Positions 36,713 to 44,718 of a stretch of 64,000 nucleotides of DNA are shown here, in pieces. How positions within the stretch are numbered: position 1 is the stretch's first letter; each line of letters opens with the position of its first letter. The DNA is from JAGVGT01 sp963807225 (lineage in GTDB: Bacteria; Desulfobacterota; Desulfobulbia; Desulfobulbales; JAGXFP01): the NCBI GenBank assembly GCA_963807225.1, contig CAWEAD010000012.1:1-64000 (forward strand). The letters are read 5' to 3'. Below the pieces are notes generated by a model. The model saw nothing but the letters and a program-made list of their open reading frames with translations. It was not told the DNA's origin and ran no database searches. The position numbers and the translations under genes are program-made.

Positions 36713-38668
36713 ATGCAGATGAAAGAATCCAATATCAGCGACATTTCCCAGAGGAAAAAGCTCGAGGAAGATCTGCGGGTCGAACGGGATTTGAACCGGC
36801 GCTACCTCGAGGTCGCCTCGGTCATGTTCGTGGTTCTCCATGCCAATCAGGAAGTGGCGCTCATCAACCGTAAGGGCTGTGAGATTCTGGGCTACGAACG
36901 CGATGAAATCATCGGCCGGAACTGGTTCGACCTCGTTACCCTTCCCGAGGAGGCCGACAGAGTTAAGGAGGTATTTGCCCGGCTCATTCGTGGAGAACTC
37001 GATCCGGTCGAAAGCTTTGAGAATCATGTCCTGACCAAGACCGGTGAAAAACGGCTGATTGGTTGGACCAACAATTATAACCTGGACGACAACGGCGCCA
37101 TTAACGGCATAATCAGCTGCGGCCTCGACATCACCGAGAAGAGACATGCCGAGGAAAAAATCATCGAGGAGCATAACAAGCTCGAAGCGGTGATGGCCGC
37201 CCTCGATGAAGGCATTACCCTTCAGGACCGTCAGTTCAAGATTCTCTATCAGAACAAACAGCATCAGGCTATCCAGGGTGGGCATTGCGGAGAATATTGC
37301 TACTCTGCTTATCAGCAGAAGGATGGTGTCTGTCCCGGCTGTCTGCTGGTTAAATGCTTTGAGGATGGTCAGGTGCACCGGCGCGAGGCGGTGGCGCAGG
37401 ACAAGGACGGCAATAAAATTTATATGGAAGTATCGGCCAGTCCGGTTCGTGACGCCAAGGGGAAAATCGTCGCCGGAATCGAGGCGGTGCGAGACATCTC
37501 CGACCGAAAAAAACTCGAACATGAAGCCCAGCTGGCCCGCAATCTGGAATCTCTCGGGGTATTCGCCGGCGGTATCGCCCATGATTTCAACAATTTGCTC
37601 ACCGGCATCATGGGCAATCTTTCCTTTGCCCAGCATCAATTGAAAAACGGCCAGGAAGCGGGGCACTTGATGGAAGCCATGGCGGAAGCCTGCATCCGGG
37701 CTCAGAAACTTACCCGTCAGTTGCTGACCTTCGCCAAGGGCGGGGCGCCGGTTATCGCCGCAGCCTCCGTTGAGGAAATTGCCACCAATTCCACCAAATT
37801 CATTCTGCGGGGCTCCAAGGTCAAGGTCGAAGCGCGATTCCCCGAAGACCTCTGGAATGTCACGGTGGACAGCGGTCAGATCAGCCAGGTATTCCAGAAT
37901 CTGGCCCAGAATGCCGAACAGGCAATGCCGACGGGCGGGGTCATCGAAATCCAGGCCGAAAATGTCGTGGTCGCAGATCAGGACAATCTCCCCCTGGCCG
38001 CCGGCCATTATGTCAAATTATCCTTTAAGGACAATGGCATCGGGATGGAACCGCAGGTCCTGCCGAAGATCTTCGATCCCTATTTCACCACCAAAGAGGA
38101 TGGCAGCGGCTTGGGGTTGGCCATCTCTTTTTCGATCATCCACAAACACCATGGTCATCTGGAAGTTGCTTCGAAGCGCGGCATGGGGACGACCTTTACC
38201 ATCTGGCTGCCGGCCTCGCTTGCCGAGGAGGTCGTCTTGGCAGGGGCAACGTCACAACTGCCGGAGGTCACCTCCGGCCAGGGTAGAATCATGGTGATGG
38301 ATGATCAGGAGATGATCAGGAATTTGGCGGCGCAGATGCTTCAGGTTCTCGGTTACAGTGTCGAGGCAGTCGGAGACGGGAACGAGATGCTCGAACGTTA
38401 CCGGGGCGCAATGGCGGCCGGTGTGCCCTTCGATGCGGTTATCATGGACCTGACGATTCCCGGCGGCATGGGTGGCGAAGAGGCTGTCTCCCATCTGCTT
38501 GAACTCGATCCCAGGGCCAAGGCCATTGTTTCCAGCGGTTATTCGAACGATTCCGCCATCGCCAATTATGCCGCTTTCGGTTTTCGGGGAGTGATAGCCA
38601 AACCATTCACCCTCGCCGAACTGAGTAGCGTACTTGAAGAAGTGCTAAAACTTGAATCAGCCCAATAG
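36713..38668 (+). CDS. Cytoplasmic PAS hybrid histidine kinase with C-terminal receiver
   Basis: The 651-residue protein starts in what looks like the end of a PAS domain (ISDISQRKKLEEDLR), continues with two PAS domains at about residues 25-145 and 160-265 (the second with a Cys-rich stretch GHCGEYCYSAY, CPGCLLVKCF that may bind metal or a cofactor), a HisKA with GIAHDFNNLLTGIMGN, an HATPase with NLAQNAEQAMP, DNGIGM and GSGLGLAIS, and a receiver with MVMDDQE and VIMDLTIPGGMGG. No membrane helix is present, so it senses cytoplasmic signals such as redox state. Its N-terminus beginning inside a PAC-like linker suggests loss of an upstream PAS domain. It resembles the hybrid kinase at 60115-62343 in its last 400 residues. 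Confidence 0.92.
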   Translation: MQMKESNISDISQRKKLEEDLRVERDLNRRYLEVASVMFVVLHANQEVALINRKGCEILGYERDEIIGRNWFDLVTLPEEADRVKEVFARLIRGELDPVESFENHVLTKTGEKRLIGWTNNYNLDDNGAINGIISCGLDITEKRHAEEKIIEEHNKLEAVMAALDEGITLQDRQFKILYQNKQHQAIQGGHCGEYCYSAYQQKDGVCPGCLLVKCFEDGQVHRREAVAQDKDGNKIYMEVSASPVRDAKGKIVAGIEAVRDISDRKKLEHEAQLARNLESLGVFAGGIAHDFNNLLTGIMGNLSFAQHQLKNGQEAGHLMEAMAEACIRAQKLTRQLLTFAKGGAPVIAAASVEEIATNSTKFILRGSKVKVEARFPEDLWNVTVDSGQISQVFQNLAQNAEQAMPTGGVIEIQAENVVVADQDNLPLAAGHYVKLSFKDNGIGMEPQVLPKIFDPYFTTKEDGSGLGLAISFSIIHKHHGHLEVASKRGMGTTFTIWLPASLAEEVVLAGATSQLPEVTSGQGRIMVMDDQEMIRNLAAQMLQVLGYSVEAVGDGNEMLERYRGAMAAGVPFDAVIMDLTIPGGMGGEEAVSHLLELDPRAKAIVSSGYSNDSAIANYAAFGFRGVIAKPFTLAELSSVLEEVLKLESAQ

Positions 38669-38802
38669 GGTTGCAAGGTAATTTATGCTCCCTGCGCTGG
38701 CAGGCATCAATTAAATCAAAGGAATGGAGCCAAGTCCGCACTTGGATTTAATATCTATTGGCGTTGACATCCTTCCGGACCAACATTTATGCCAAATTCG
38801 AT

Positions 38803-39729
38803 ATGTACTCTCTAAAACTTAACAATCTTATCTGCATAGCGGTTTTCTTCCTGGCGCTTTTTTCGGCAGCAGGTGCTTTCGCCACCGAAGAGTACGCGGC
38901 GGCAACCGGGGTGAAGTGCGGGTTTTGCCATCTCGATCCGCTGGGTGGCGGGACTCTGACCGAGGCGGGGCAGGGCTATCGACTTTCCGTCCGGCCGGGG
39001 ACCGCAATCGGTGCGAGTGGTCAGGGAGTTCTTGCCCGGGTGGTTAAATTACTCTTCGGCTACCTCCATATCCTCACCGCCTTCATGTGGTTCGGGACCA
39101 TTCTTTATGTGCATCTGGTTCTGAAACCGGCCTATGCCTCCCAGGGGTTGCCGAGGGGCGAGGTCCGGGTCGGGCTGGTATCCATGGGCATCATGGCTTT
39201 GACCGGGGCGGTGCTGACCTGGTTCAAGGTCGATTCCTGGAGCCAGTTGGTCAGTTCCCGGTTCGGCATTCTGCTGCTGGCGAAGATCGGGATTTTTTCG
39301 ATCATGGTTCTTTCCGCCCTGTATGTGGTCCTGGTGATCGGGCCGAAGTTGAAGAGGAAAAAGAGTGCGCCGGCTCCGGATTCGGGGGAATTTTCCCCGG
39401 CCGAACTGGCCGGTTTCGACGGCGGCGAAGGCCGCCCGGCTTACGTCGCTTATAAGGGCAAGGTCTACGATGTCGGTGCCAGCAAGCTCTGGAAGAACGG
39501 CAGCCACATGAAGAGGCACCAGGCTGGAGTTGACCTGAGTGTCATCCTCTCCCAAGCCCCGCACGGCGAAGACAAGATCCTGGCCATGCCCGAGGTGGGC
39601 CGTCTTTCCAAACAGAAATCAGCTCCCGCCGCTGAAACTCATCAAAAGGTTTTCTATTTCATGGCCTACATGAACCTGGGCTTCGTCTTCCTGATCGCCC
39701 TGATCCTGGCTCTTTGGCGTTGGTCCTGA
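38803..39729 (+). CDS. Membrane protein with c-type heme motif, CopD-like helices and cytochrome b5-like domain
   Basis: This 308-residue protein combines three modules. A signal/anchor helix is followed by a single heme-c motif CGFCH in GVKCGFCHLDPLGGG at about residue 40. Then come four membrane helices resembling the CopD/DUF4149-type core (FGYLHILTAFMWFGTILYV with His, MGIMALTGAVLTWFK). A cytochrome b5-like domain follows (FDGGEGRPAYVAYKGKVYDV, then SHMKRHQAGVDL with likely heme-ligand His), and a last membrane helix. The fusion suggests an electron-transfer protein linking periplasmic and membrane hemes. ATG 38803 begins at the signal sequence; an upstream TTG at 38758 is possible. It is not clearly in an operon. 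Confidence 0.78.
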   Translation: MYSLKLNNLICIAVFFLALFSAAGAFATEEYAAATGVKCGFCHLDPLGGGTLTEAGQGYRLSVRPGTAIGASGQGVLARVVKLLFGYLHILTAFMWFGTILYVHLVLKPAYASQGLPRGEVRVGLVSMGIMALTGAVLTWFKVDSWSQLVSSRFGILLLAKIGIFSIMVLSALYVVLVIGPKLKRKKSAPAPDSGEFSPAELAGFDGGEGRPAYVAYKGKVYDVGASKLWKNGSHMKRHQAGVDLSVILSQAPHGEDKILAMPEVGRLSKQKSAPAAETHQKVFYFMAYMNLGFVFLIALILALWRWS

Positions 39730-39756
39730 TTTCTTGCACCCTGACTTTTGAGGCCC

Positions 39757-40158
39757 TCAACAATCACCGGGCGTCAGAAGCAGCTCCAGAACCACCTCGC
39801 CATTTTTTACTTTGTAGATGTAGTGTGAGGAGATGCCATTACTGAGGAGCTCGCTCTTGATATCGGGACAGACCTGCATCTTAAGGTAATTTTCGATATT
39901 ACCCTTCAGCGTGTCCTGGTCGGAAACTTCGACCGGATAGTTGACCAGCTCGTACTCTGAAACCAGCTCAAGTTTCTTGCTGTAAACCTTGACCAGTTTG
40001 GTGTCGCTGTCCAGCATTTTGGGCAGTTGCGTCTTCATCTCGGCGGCAATTGTATCAATTTTGTTTTGCCCGGCCTGGGGGCTTTTATCGCAACCGGTGA
40101 CCGCCAGACTGATAACGCAAATGATTATGGCATGTATGAGTTTGTTGCCGAATTTCAT
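39757..40158 (-). CDS. Small lipoprotein, function unknown
   Basis: The 133-residue protein has a lipoprotein signal (LIHAIIICVISLAVTGC, lipobox VTGC), a helical segment, and a C-terminal part with VCPDIKSELLSNGISSHYIY and GEVVLELLLTPGDC. The two cysteines in that part and the 'l..G....Y.Y....G' pattern recall small periplasmic proteins of unknown role found in many Gammaproteobacteria. ATG 40158 begins at the signal peptide. It lies between the cytochrome gene (convergent) and PEP-synthase-like copy 4. Confidence 0.65.
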   Translation of the reverse strand: MKFGNKLIHAIIICVISLAVTGCDKSPQAGQNKIDTIAAEMKTQLPKMLDSDTKLVKVYSKKLELVSEYELVNYPVEVSDQDTLKGNIENYLKMQVCPDIKSELLSNGISSHYIYKVKNGEVVLELLLTPGDC

Positions 40159-40288
40159 TATTAACCGTCCATTTCTTTGAGTTGGTGGGGGCATGCAGGT
40201 CAGGTAGACCTAACATACGATTCGCCAACAGACAAGCCGCATGTTTGCGCAGATATTGGTTGGCCAACTCAATTGACTGATAAATGAT

Positions 40289-42913
40289 TCAATTTGGTCC
40301 GGGGGCAGTGCGCAGATTATCCGAACTACCTTCTTGAACCGCTTTCTCTGCCAGAAACTCGCGGGCCAGTTGCTCGGCCGCCTCTTCCGAGGTCATGGCG
40401 GCGTCGAGTTGGCGGGCGAAGCCGATCAGGCGGCCCAGGTTTTCCAGCAGGCGCCGGACCTCTTCGGGGGCCAGGTTGGAGATCCGGGCCACCAGCAGAT
40501 CGCCCTTGGGCTTGGTCGTGAAGCCGAGGGCGCTGATTACCTTGTCCATGAAGTGGATGCGCAGGGAACGGCTGGTGATGGCGGCGGCACCGCCGACGAA
40601 GCGAAAGAAGATGTGGTTGTTGTGAGGGTTCTCGGTGCAGTAGGAATCGAGCATGTTGAAATGGTAGCCGAAGCGCAGGCTCAGATTGACGTATTCGGCC
40701 GAGGCCACCGCCAGATTGACTCCGGTGGCGGCGGTAACCTGGCCCGGGTCGGCGGCGCGGGTCATGCCGGCCAGGAAATCACGGCCGGTCAAAGGCATGG
40801 CCTCGTCGCGCCAGAAACCCGGAGCCAGGAGGCCGGCCAAGATGGCCTGGAGCGGTTGCGACTTCAGTTCCGTCGGGTGTACTTCCCGACCGCTGCCCGA
40901 GGCCACGGCTCCACCGATATCGAGAAGCAGCAAGCGGATCGGGATAGGCAGGGCGAGGTCGTGCAGCGCGCCGGCCCGGCCCAGAAGGCGACTGGTCAGG
41001 CTGTTGGCCTGGCGGGTGGCCCCTGCCACCAGGGCCTGGACCGCCTTCTCGTGCATGAAGCGGATCAGGTCATGTATCGAGCGGCACTTTTCCGGGGCGA
41101 ACTCCTCTTCCAGCGGGTTGACCAGGTGCAACGGGGCGATGTAGCGCATCAGGTATTTCTGGCGCCTGAACTCGTAGAGTTCACGCAGCTTGCCGGCCTG
41201 GCGCCGCTCTGCCCGCAGGAGCTGCCGGGCTACCCCCTGAAAGACGATAAAACCATGGTCATCGGCCTGGAGGGTGATCTCCCGACCCTCCGGCAGGAGT
41301 TCGGTGGCATTTTCGGTATTGACCACGGTGGGGATGGCGAATTCCCGACAGATCGAAGCCATGTGGCTGGTAAGGGTGCCGGTGTCGGTGATAATGGCAT
41401 TGACGAAAGGGATCACCCGGGCCACCTGGGGTGAATCGTGGTGGGTCACCAGTATCGCCCCCTTCGGGACGCGTTCCAGGTCGGCGGTTTCGCGCAGCAG
41501 GAAAACCCGGCCGGCGGTGGTGCCCTTCTTGACCACCACCCCACGGTCGCGCAACAGGACAGGCAAATCCGGTCCGGTTCCCGGCTCCGGAGCGGCGCCT
41601 GACTCTTCTTCATCGAGGCGTAATTTGCGACTCTGCAGGATAAAGATTCGGCCCCGGTCGTCGATGGCCCATTCGATATCCTGCGGGCTCTGAAAATGTG
41701 TCTCGATCAGCTGGGCCTGCTCGGCCAGCGCCAAAATCTGCGGCTCGGTGAGGCAGGGCAGACCTTGTTGGTCTTCCGGGGTGGCGATGGTTTCAATCCC
41801 GGCTTCGTGCCCCACCACCATCACTTCCTTCTTGCCGACGCGCTGCTCGACAATAGCCGGAGTTTCCCCTTTGCGGACGGTGTAGAGATCGGCGTCGGTG
41901 ATGCCGTCTACCACCGCCGGGCCCAACCCCCAGGCGGCGCTGATCAGCAGGGTTTCGCTGCGGTCGGGGGCGGCGGTAAAAATTACTCCGCTGACTTGGG
42001 CCGCGACCATGGAGACGCAGGCCGCCGCCATCCGCAGGCGACCGGGCTGGTAGCCATGGGCGCGCTGATAGGCCACGGCCCCGGCCCCGAAGAGGCTGGC
42101 CGCCACCCGTTTCCAGGCCGCGCCGACCTGCGCCGGGTCGGCCGGCACATTGAGCACCGACTCGAACTGGCCGGCGAAGGAAAAGTCGCCATCCTCCTCC
42201 TCGCCGCTGCTGCGTACCGCCAGCAGATAGCGCTCCCCCTGGCGGCCTCCAAGTTTCCTGGTGGCCCGCGCCAGTTCGGCGGCCAAAGGCTCGGGGATGG
42301 CACCGTTGATGATCGCCTGGCGCAGTTCGGTGAGGGCGCGGTCGAGATCGGTCGCGTCGGCCAACCCGGTTATTTGCTCCCGCAGGTTGTTGTGGTCGCA
42401 GAAAAGTTCGAAGGCGGTGGTGGTGACGGCGAAGGATTCGGGAATCCGCAGGTGCAGCTCGTTGCCGATGATGGCCAGGTGGTAATTCTTACCGCCCACC
42501 GCCTCGGCCAAGTCCCAGGTGATCTCTGGATAGGAGACCACCAGCGGGTCGCTTTCCAGGTCGACCTCGGCCAGCATCCGCCGGACTTGCCGATCGATCC
42601 GGGCGAGGATTTCGGCCAGGGCCGGATAGGCATTGCCGGTGAGGACGGTGAAGTTGGCCAGGGCCCCGGAGATGGCCGCGAACAACTCTCCGTAGGCCTT
42701 TCTGGTGTAGTTGACATCAAAGAGGTAGTCGCCGCCCAGCTTCTCGCCCAGGTCGGTGATCGCCTCCAGGGCCTGATTGTTGCCGGCCAGGACCGCTTGA
42801 AAGAGCGCGAAAAGGGCGGCCGGGTCGCGCGGAGCGCCGGTCGGTGCCCGGCCCAGGGCACGGCGCAGCCATTTTGGCCATGCTTGGCCCAGAAGCGGGG
42901 CTTCCCGTGCCAT
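40289..42913 (-). CDS. PEP-synthase-like ATP-grasp/phosphohistidine protein, copy 4
   Basis: This 874-residue protein is the last gene of a minus-strand five-gene operon. It has the shared N-terminal domain (LAGNNQALEAITDLGEKLGG, DYLFD; nearly the same as in copy 1), ATP-grasp motifs GGKNYHLAII, LAVRSSGEEEDGDFSFAGQ, WGLGPAVVDGITDADLY and PQDIEWAI, swivel His517 in GTLTSHMASICRE, and the C-terminal domain with CRSIHDLIRFMHEKA, LDIGGAVASGSGR and YVNLSLRFGYHFNMLD. There is no TIM barrel. Its start is 16 bases after the receiver gene. The repeat of kinase, receiver and PEP-synthase-like genes on both strands argues that these proteins work together. Confidence 0.85.
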   Translation of the reverse strand: MAREAPLLGQAWPKWLRRALGRAPTGAPRDPAALFALFQAVLAGNNQALEAITDLGEKLGGDYLFDVNYTRKAYGELFAAISGALANFTVLTGNAYPALAEILARIDRQVRRMLAEVDLESDPLVVSYPEITWDLAEAVGGKNYHLAIIGNELHLRIPESFAVTTTAFELFCDHNNLREQITGLADATDLDRALTELRQAIINGAIPEPLAAELARATRKLGGRQGERYLLAVRSSGEEEDGDFSFAGQFESVLNVPADPAQVGAAWKRVAASLFGAGAVAYQRAHGYQPGRLRMAAACVSMVAAQVSGVIFTAAPDRSETLLISAAWGLGPAVVDGITDADLYTVRKGETPAIVEQRVGKKEVMVVGHEAGIETIATPEDQQGLPCLTEPQILALAEQAQLIETHFQSPQDIEWAIDDRGRIFILQSRKLRLDEEESGAAPEPGTGPDLPVLLRDRGVVVKKGTTAGRVFLLRETADLERVPKGAILVTHHDSPQVARVIPFVNAIITDTGTLTSHMASICREFAIPTVVNTENATELLPEGREITLQADDHGFIVFQGVARQLLRAERRQAGKLRELYEFRRQKYLMRYIAPLHLVNPLEEEFAPEKCRSIHDLIRFMHEKAVQALVAGATRQANSLTSRLLGRAGALHDLALPIPIRLLLLDIGGAVASGSGREVHPTELKSQPLQAILAGLLAPGFWRDEAMPLTGRDFLAGMTRAADPGQVTAATGVNLAVASAEYVNLSLRFGYHFNMLDSYCTENPHNNHIFFRFVGGAAAITSRSLRIHFMDKVISALGFTTKPKGDLLVARISNLAPEEVRRLLENLGRLIGFARQLDAAMTSEEAAEQLAREFLAEKAVQEGSSDNLRTAPGPN

Positions 42914-42929
42914 TACTGGTTCCCGGGCC

Positions 42930-43304
42930 TCAGTCCGCCTTCTTTTCCAGAGCCCTTTTGATCGAGGCCTTCAACTCCTTGATTTTGACCGGCTTGGGGA
43001 AAAAGTCCTGAACGTCGTCGCGTAGCGCCTCGATGGCCACGTCCAGATTGGCGAAGGCGGTGATCATGATCACCACCGTCTTCGGATAGAGATGCTTGAC
43101 GTTGCGCAGCACCTCCAGCCCGTCGATGCCCTTCATTTTCAGATCGGTGACCACCACGTCGAAGGGTTTCTGTTCCAGGCGGGCCAGGGCGCTTTCCCCG
43201 TCAAGGAAGGTTTCTACATCGTAGCCTTCCTGCTCCAGAGACAGTTTCGCCATGTCGCCCACTATCTTTTCGTCATCGATGATCATGATGTTATTCTTGC
43301 CCAT
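42930..43304 (-). CDS. Stand-alone receiver-domain response regulator
   Basis: The 124-residue single receiver has MIIDDEKIVG, DVVVTDLKMKGIDG (acceptor Asp), VVIMITAFAN (Thr) and DFFPKPVKIKE (Lys). It is similar to the receiver at 29308-29703 and equally lacks an output domain. It overlaps the kinase gene by 14 bases, so the two are made together. The likely partner is that kinase, and a downstream phosphate acceptor or target could be the PEP-synthase-like protein encoded next. Confidence 0.93.
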   Translation of the reverse strand: MGKNNIMIIDDEKIVGDMAKLSLEQEGYDVETFLDGESALARLEQKPFDVVVTDLKMKGIDGLEVLRNVKHLYPKTVVIMITAFANLDVAIEALRDDVQDFFPKPVKIKELKASIKRALEKKAD

Positions 43305-44712
43305 TGGTGCACCTTTTTACCTTATTGCAACTCGGGAAAGTAATAAAAAATGCGGTCCCGCCATCGACCGAGCTTTCGACGCGGATATTACCGTGATGTT
43401 GCTTGACTATACCATAACTGACCCAGAGCCCCAGACCGGTGCCGCCTTCTTCCTTGGTGGTAAAAAAGGGATCGAAGATATGATCCAGGAACTCGGGGGG
43501 GATGCCTTTACCGGTGTCGCGGATCTCGAACTCCACCTCGTCCTCCTTTTCCAGATAGCGGCTGCAGATGGTCAATCTGCCACCACTGCCCATGGACTGA
43601 ATGGCATTGGTGGTGATATTGACCAATACCTGAAGGATTTGGTGTTCGTCGATATAAAAATCCGGCAGCACATCGGCCAACTCCAGTTTAGTCCGGATAT
43701 TTGAGACATCCAGCATGTTGTGGACCAGATCCAGGGTCTTCTGGATCACATCGTTGGGTTCGGCCTGGGACAGATGCGGTTCCTTGGGGCGGGAAAAATC
43801 GAGGAGATTTTTGATGATCAGCCGCAGCCGTTCGGTCTGCTCCTCGATCTGATTCATGAAACCGATCCGATCCTCGCGGCTGAGCCGGTCGTAGACATCT
43901 TCGTAGGTTTGGGCGATCATCGAGATGTTGTTCAGGGGGTTGTTCAGCTCATGGGCCACTCCGGCCACCAGGACGCCGATGGAGGCAAGTCGCTTGGACT
44001 GGACGATCTCCTTTTCTCGGTTCTTAAGTTCCTTGGCCATGGTGTTGATGGCCGTGACCACCGCGCCCATCTCGTCCGGAGAGGGGTGCTGGTCGATGGG
44101 TTGGTAGTTGCCCCGGGAGATGGCTCGGGTCAGAGTGACGATCTGACGCAGGGAGCGGCCGATGTTGCGGACAATCTGCTGGCTGAAGAAGATGGCGAAA
44201 ATGACCACGGCCCAGAATGAGTAGAGCAGAATGGTCTTGGAACGGTTGATGATGGCGCTGACGTTGGCCCGCTCCATTGCGGTCATGTTCTCGGAGAAGA
44301 TTTTGAGATTTTGCCCCACCTCCCGCAACCGTTTGCGGGTGTTCTGGTCGCGCCGCCCATCCTGGTTGAGGTTGGCGATCATCCGGCCGTAGTTGTCGAG
44401 CAATTGTTCCAGTCCGGCATAGCTGGACGGGCCTACCGCCCGGATGATGTCAGTCTTGAGCTCGTGAAGGGTGGTGGTGGTCTTATCGATCCGGTTATTG
44501 ATATCGCCCAGAGCCGCATCGTCGCCATAAAGAAAATAGTTCTTCTCGGCCAGCCGCATCTCCAGAAAGCCGGCGTTCAGCTCATCGGCGATGGCGGTGA
44601 AGCGAAACTTGGTATAGAGCTCGTTCAGGTTGTACAGGGCGACGCTGCCGATCAGCAGGAGCAGCAGGATATGCACGGCGTTGGAGAGATAGATCTTGTG
44701 TTCTATTTTCAT
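43291..44712 (-). CDS. Membrane histidine kinase with four-helix-bundle sensor
   Basis: This kinase of 473 residues has two membrane helices (VHILLLLLIGSVALYNL and LYSFWAVVIFAIFFSQQIV) flanking an extracytoplasmic helical sensor with RLAEKNYFLYGDDAAL, very like that in the kinase at 29703-31211. A HAMP domain, HisKA with GVAHELNNPLNNISM, and HATPase with NITTNAIQSM, IRDTGKGIP and GGTGLGLWVSYG follow. It lies six bases after the MshEN-DUF202 gene and overlaps the receiver gene. The shared sensor type implies that both kinase systems respond to a similar signal. Confidence 0.93.
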   Translation of the reverse strand: MKIEHKIYLSNAVHILLLLLIGSVALYNLNELYTKFRFTAIADELNAGFLEMRLAEKNYFLYGDDAALGDINNRIDKTTTTLHELKTDIIRAVGPSSYAGLEQLLDNYGRMIANLNQDGRRDQNTRKRLREVGQNLKIFSENMTAMERANVSAIINRSKTILLYSFWAVVIFAIFFSQQIVRNIGRSLRQIVTLTRAISRGNYQPIDQHPSPDEMGAVVTAINTMAKELKNREKEIVQSKRLASIGVLVAGVAHELNNPLNNISMIAQTYEDVYDRLSREDRIGFMNQIEEQTERLRLIIKNLLDFSRPKEPHLSQAEPNDVIQKTLDLVHNMLDVSNIRTKLELADVLPDFYIDEHQILQVLVNITTNAIQSMGSGGRLTICSRYLEKEDEVEFEIRDTGKGIPPEFLDHIFDPFFTTKEEGGTGLGLWVSYGIVKQHHGNIRVESSVDGGTAFFITFPSCNKVKRCTNGQE

Positions 44713-44718
44713 GGCTTT

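Noticed and set aside
40334..41434. 366-codon plus-strand ORF opposite PEP-synthase-like copy 4
   Set aside because: It is a shadow frame, low in recognisable structure; the opposite frame has conserved family motifs.
41696..42961. 421-codon plus-strand ORF opposite copy 4 and the receiver
   Set aside because: It crosses two genuine genes on the other strand and shows no domain.
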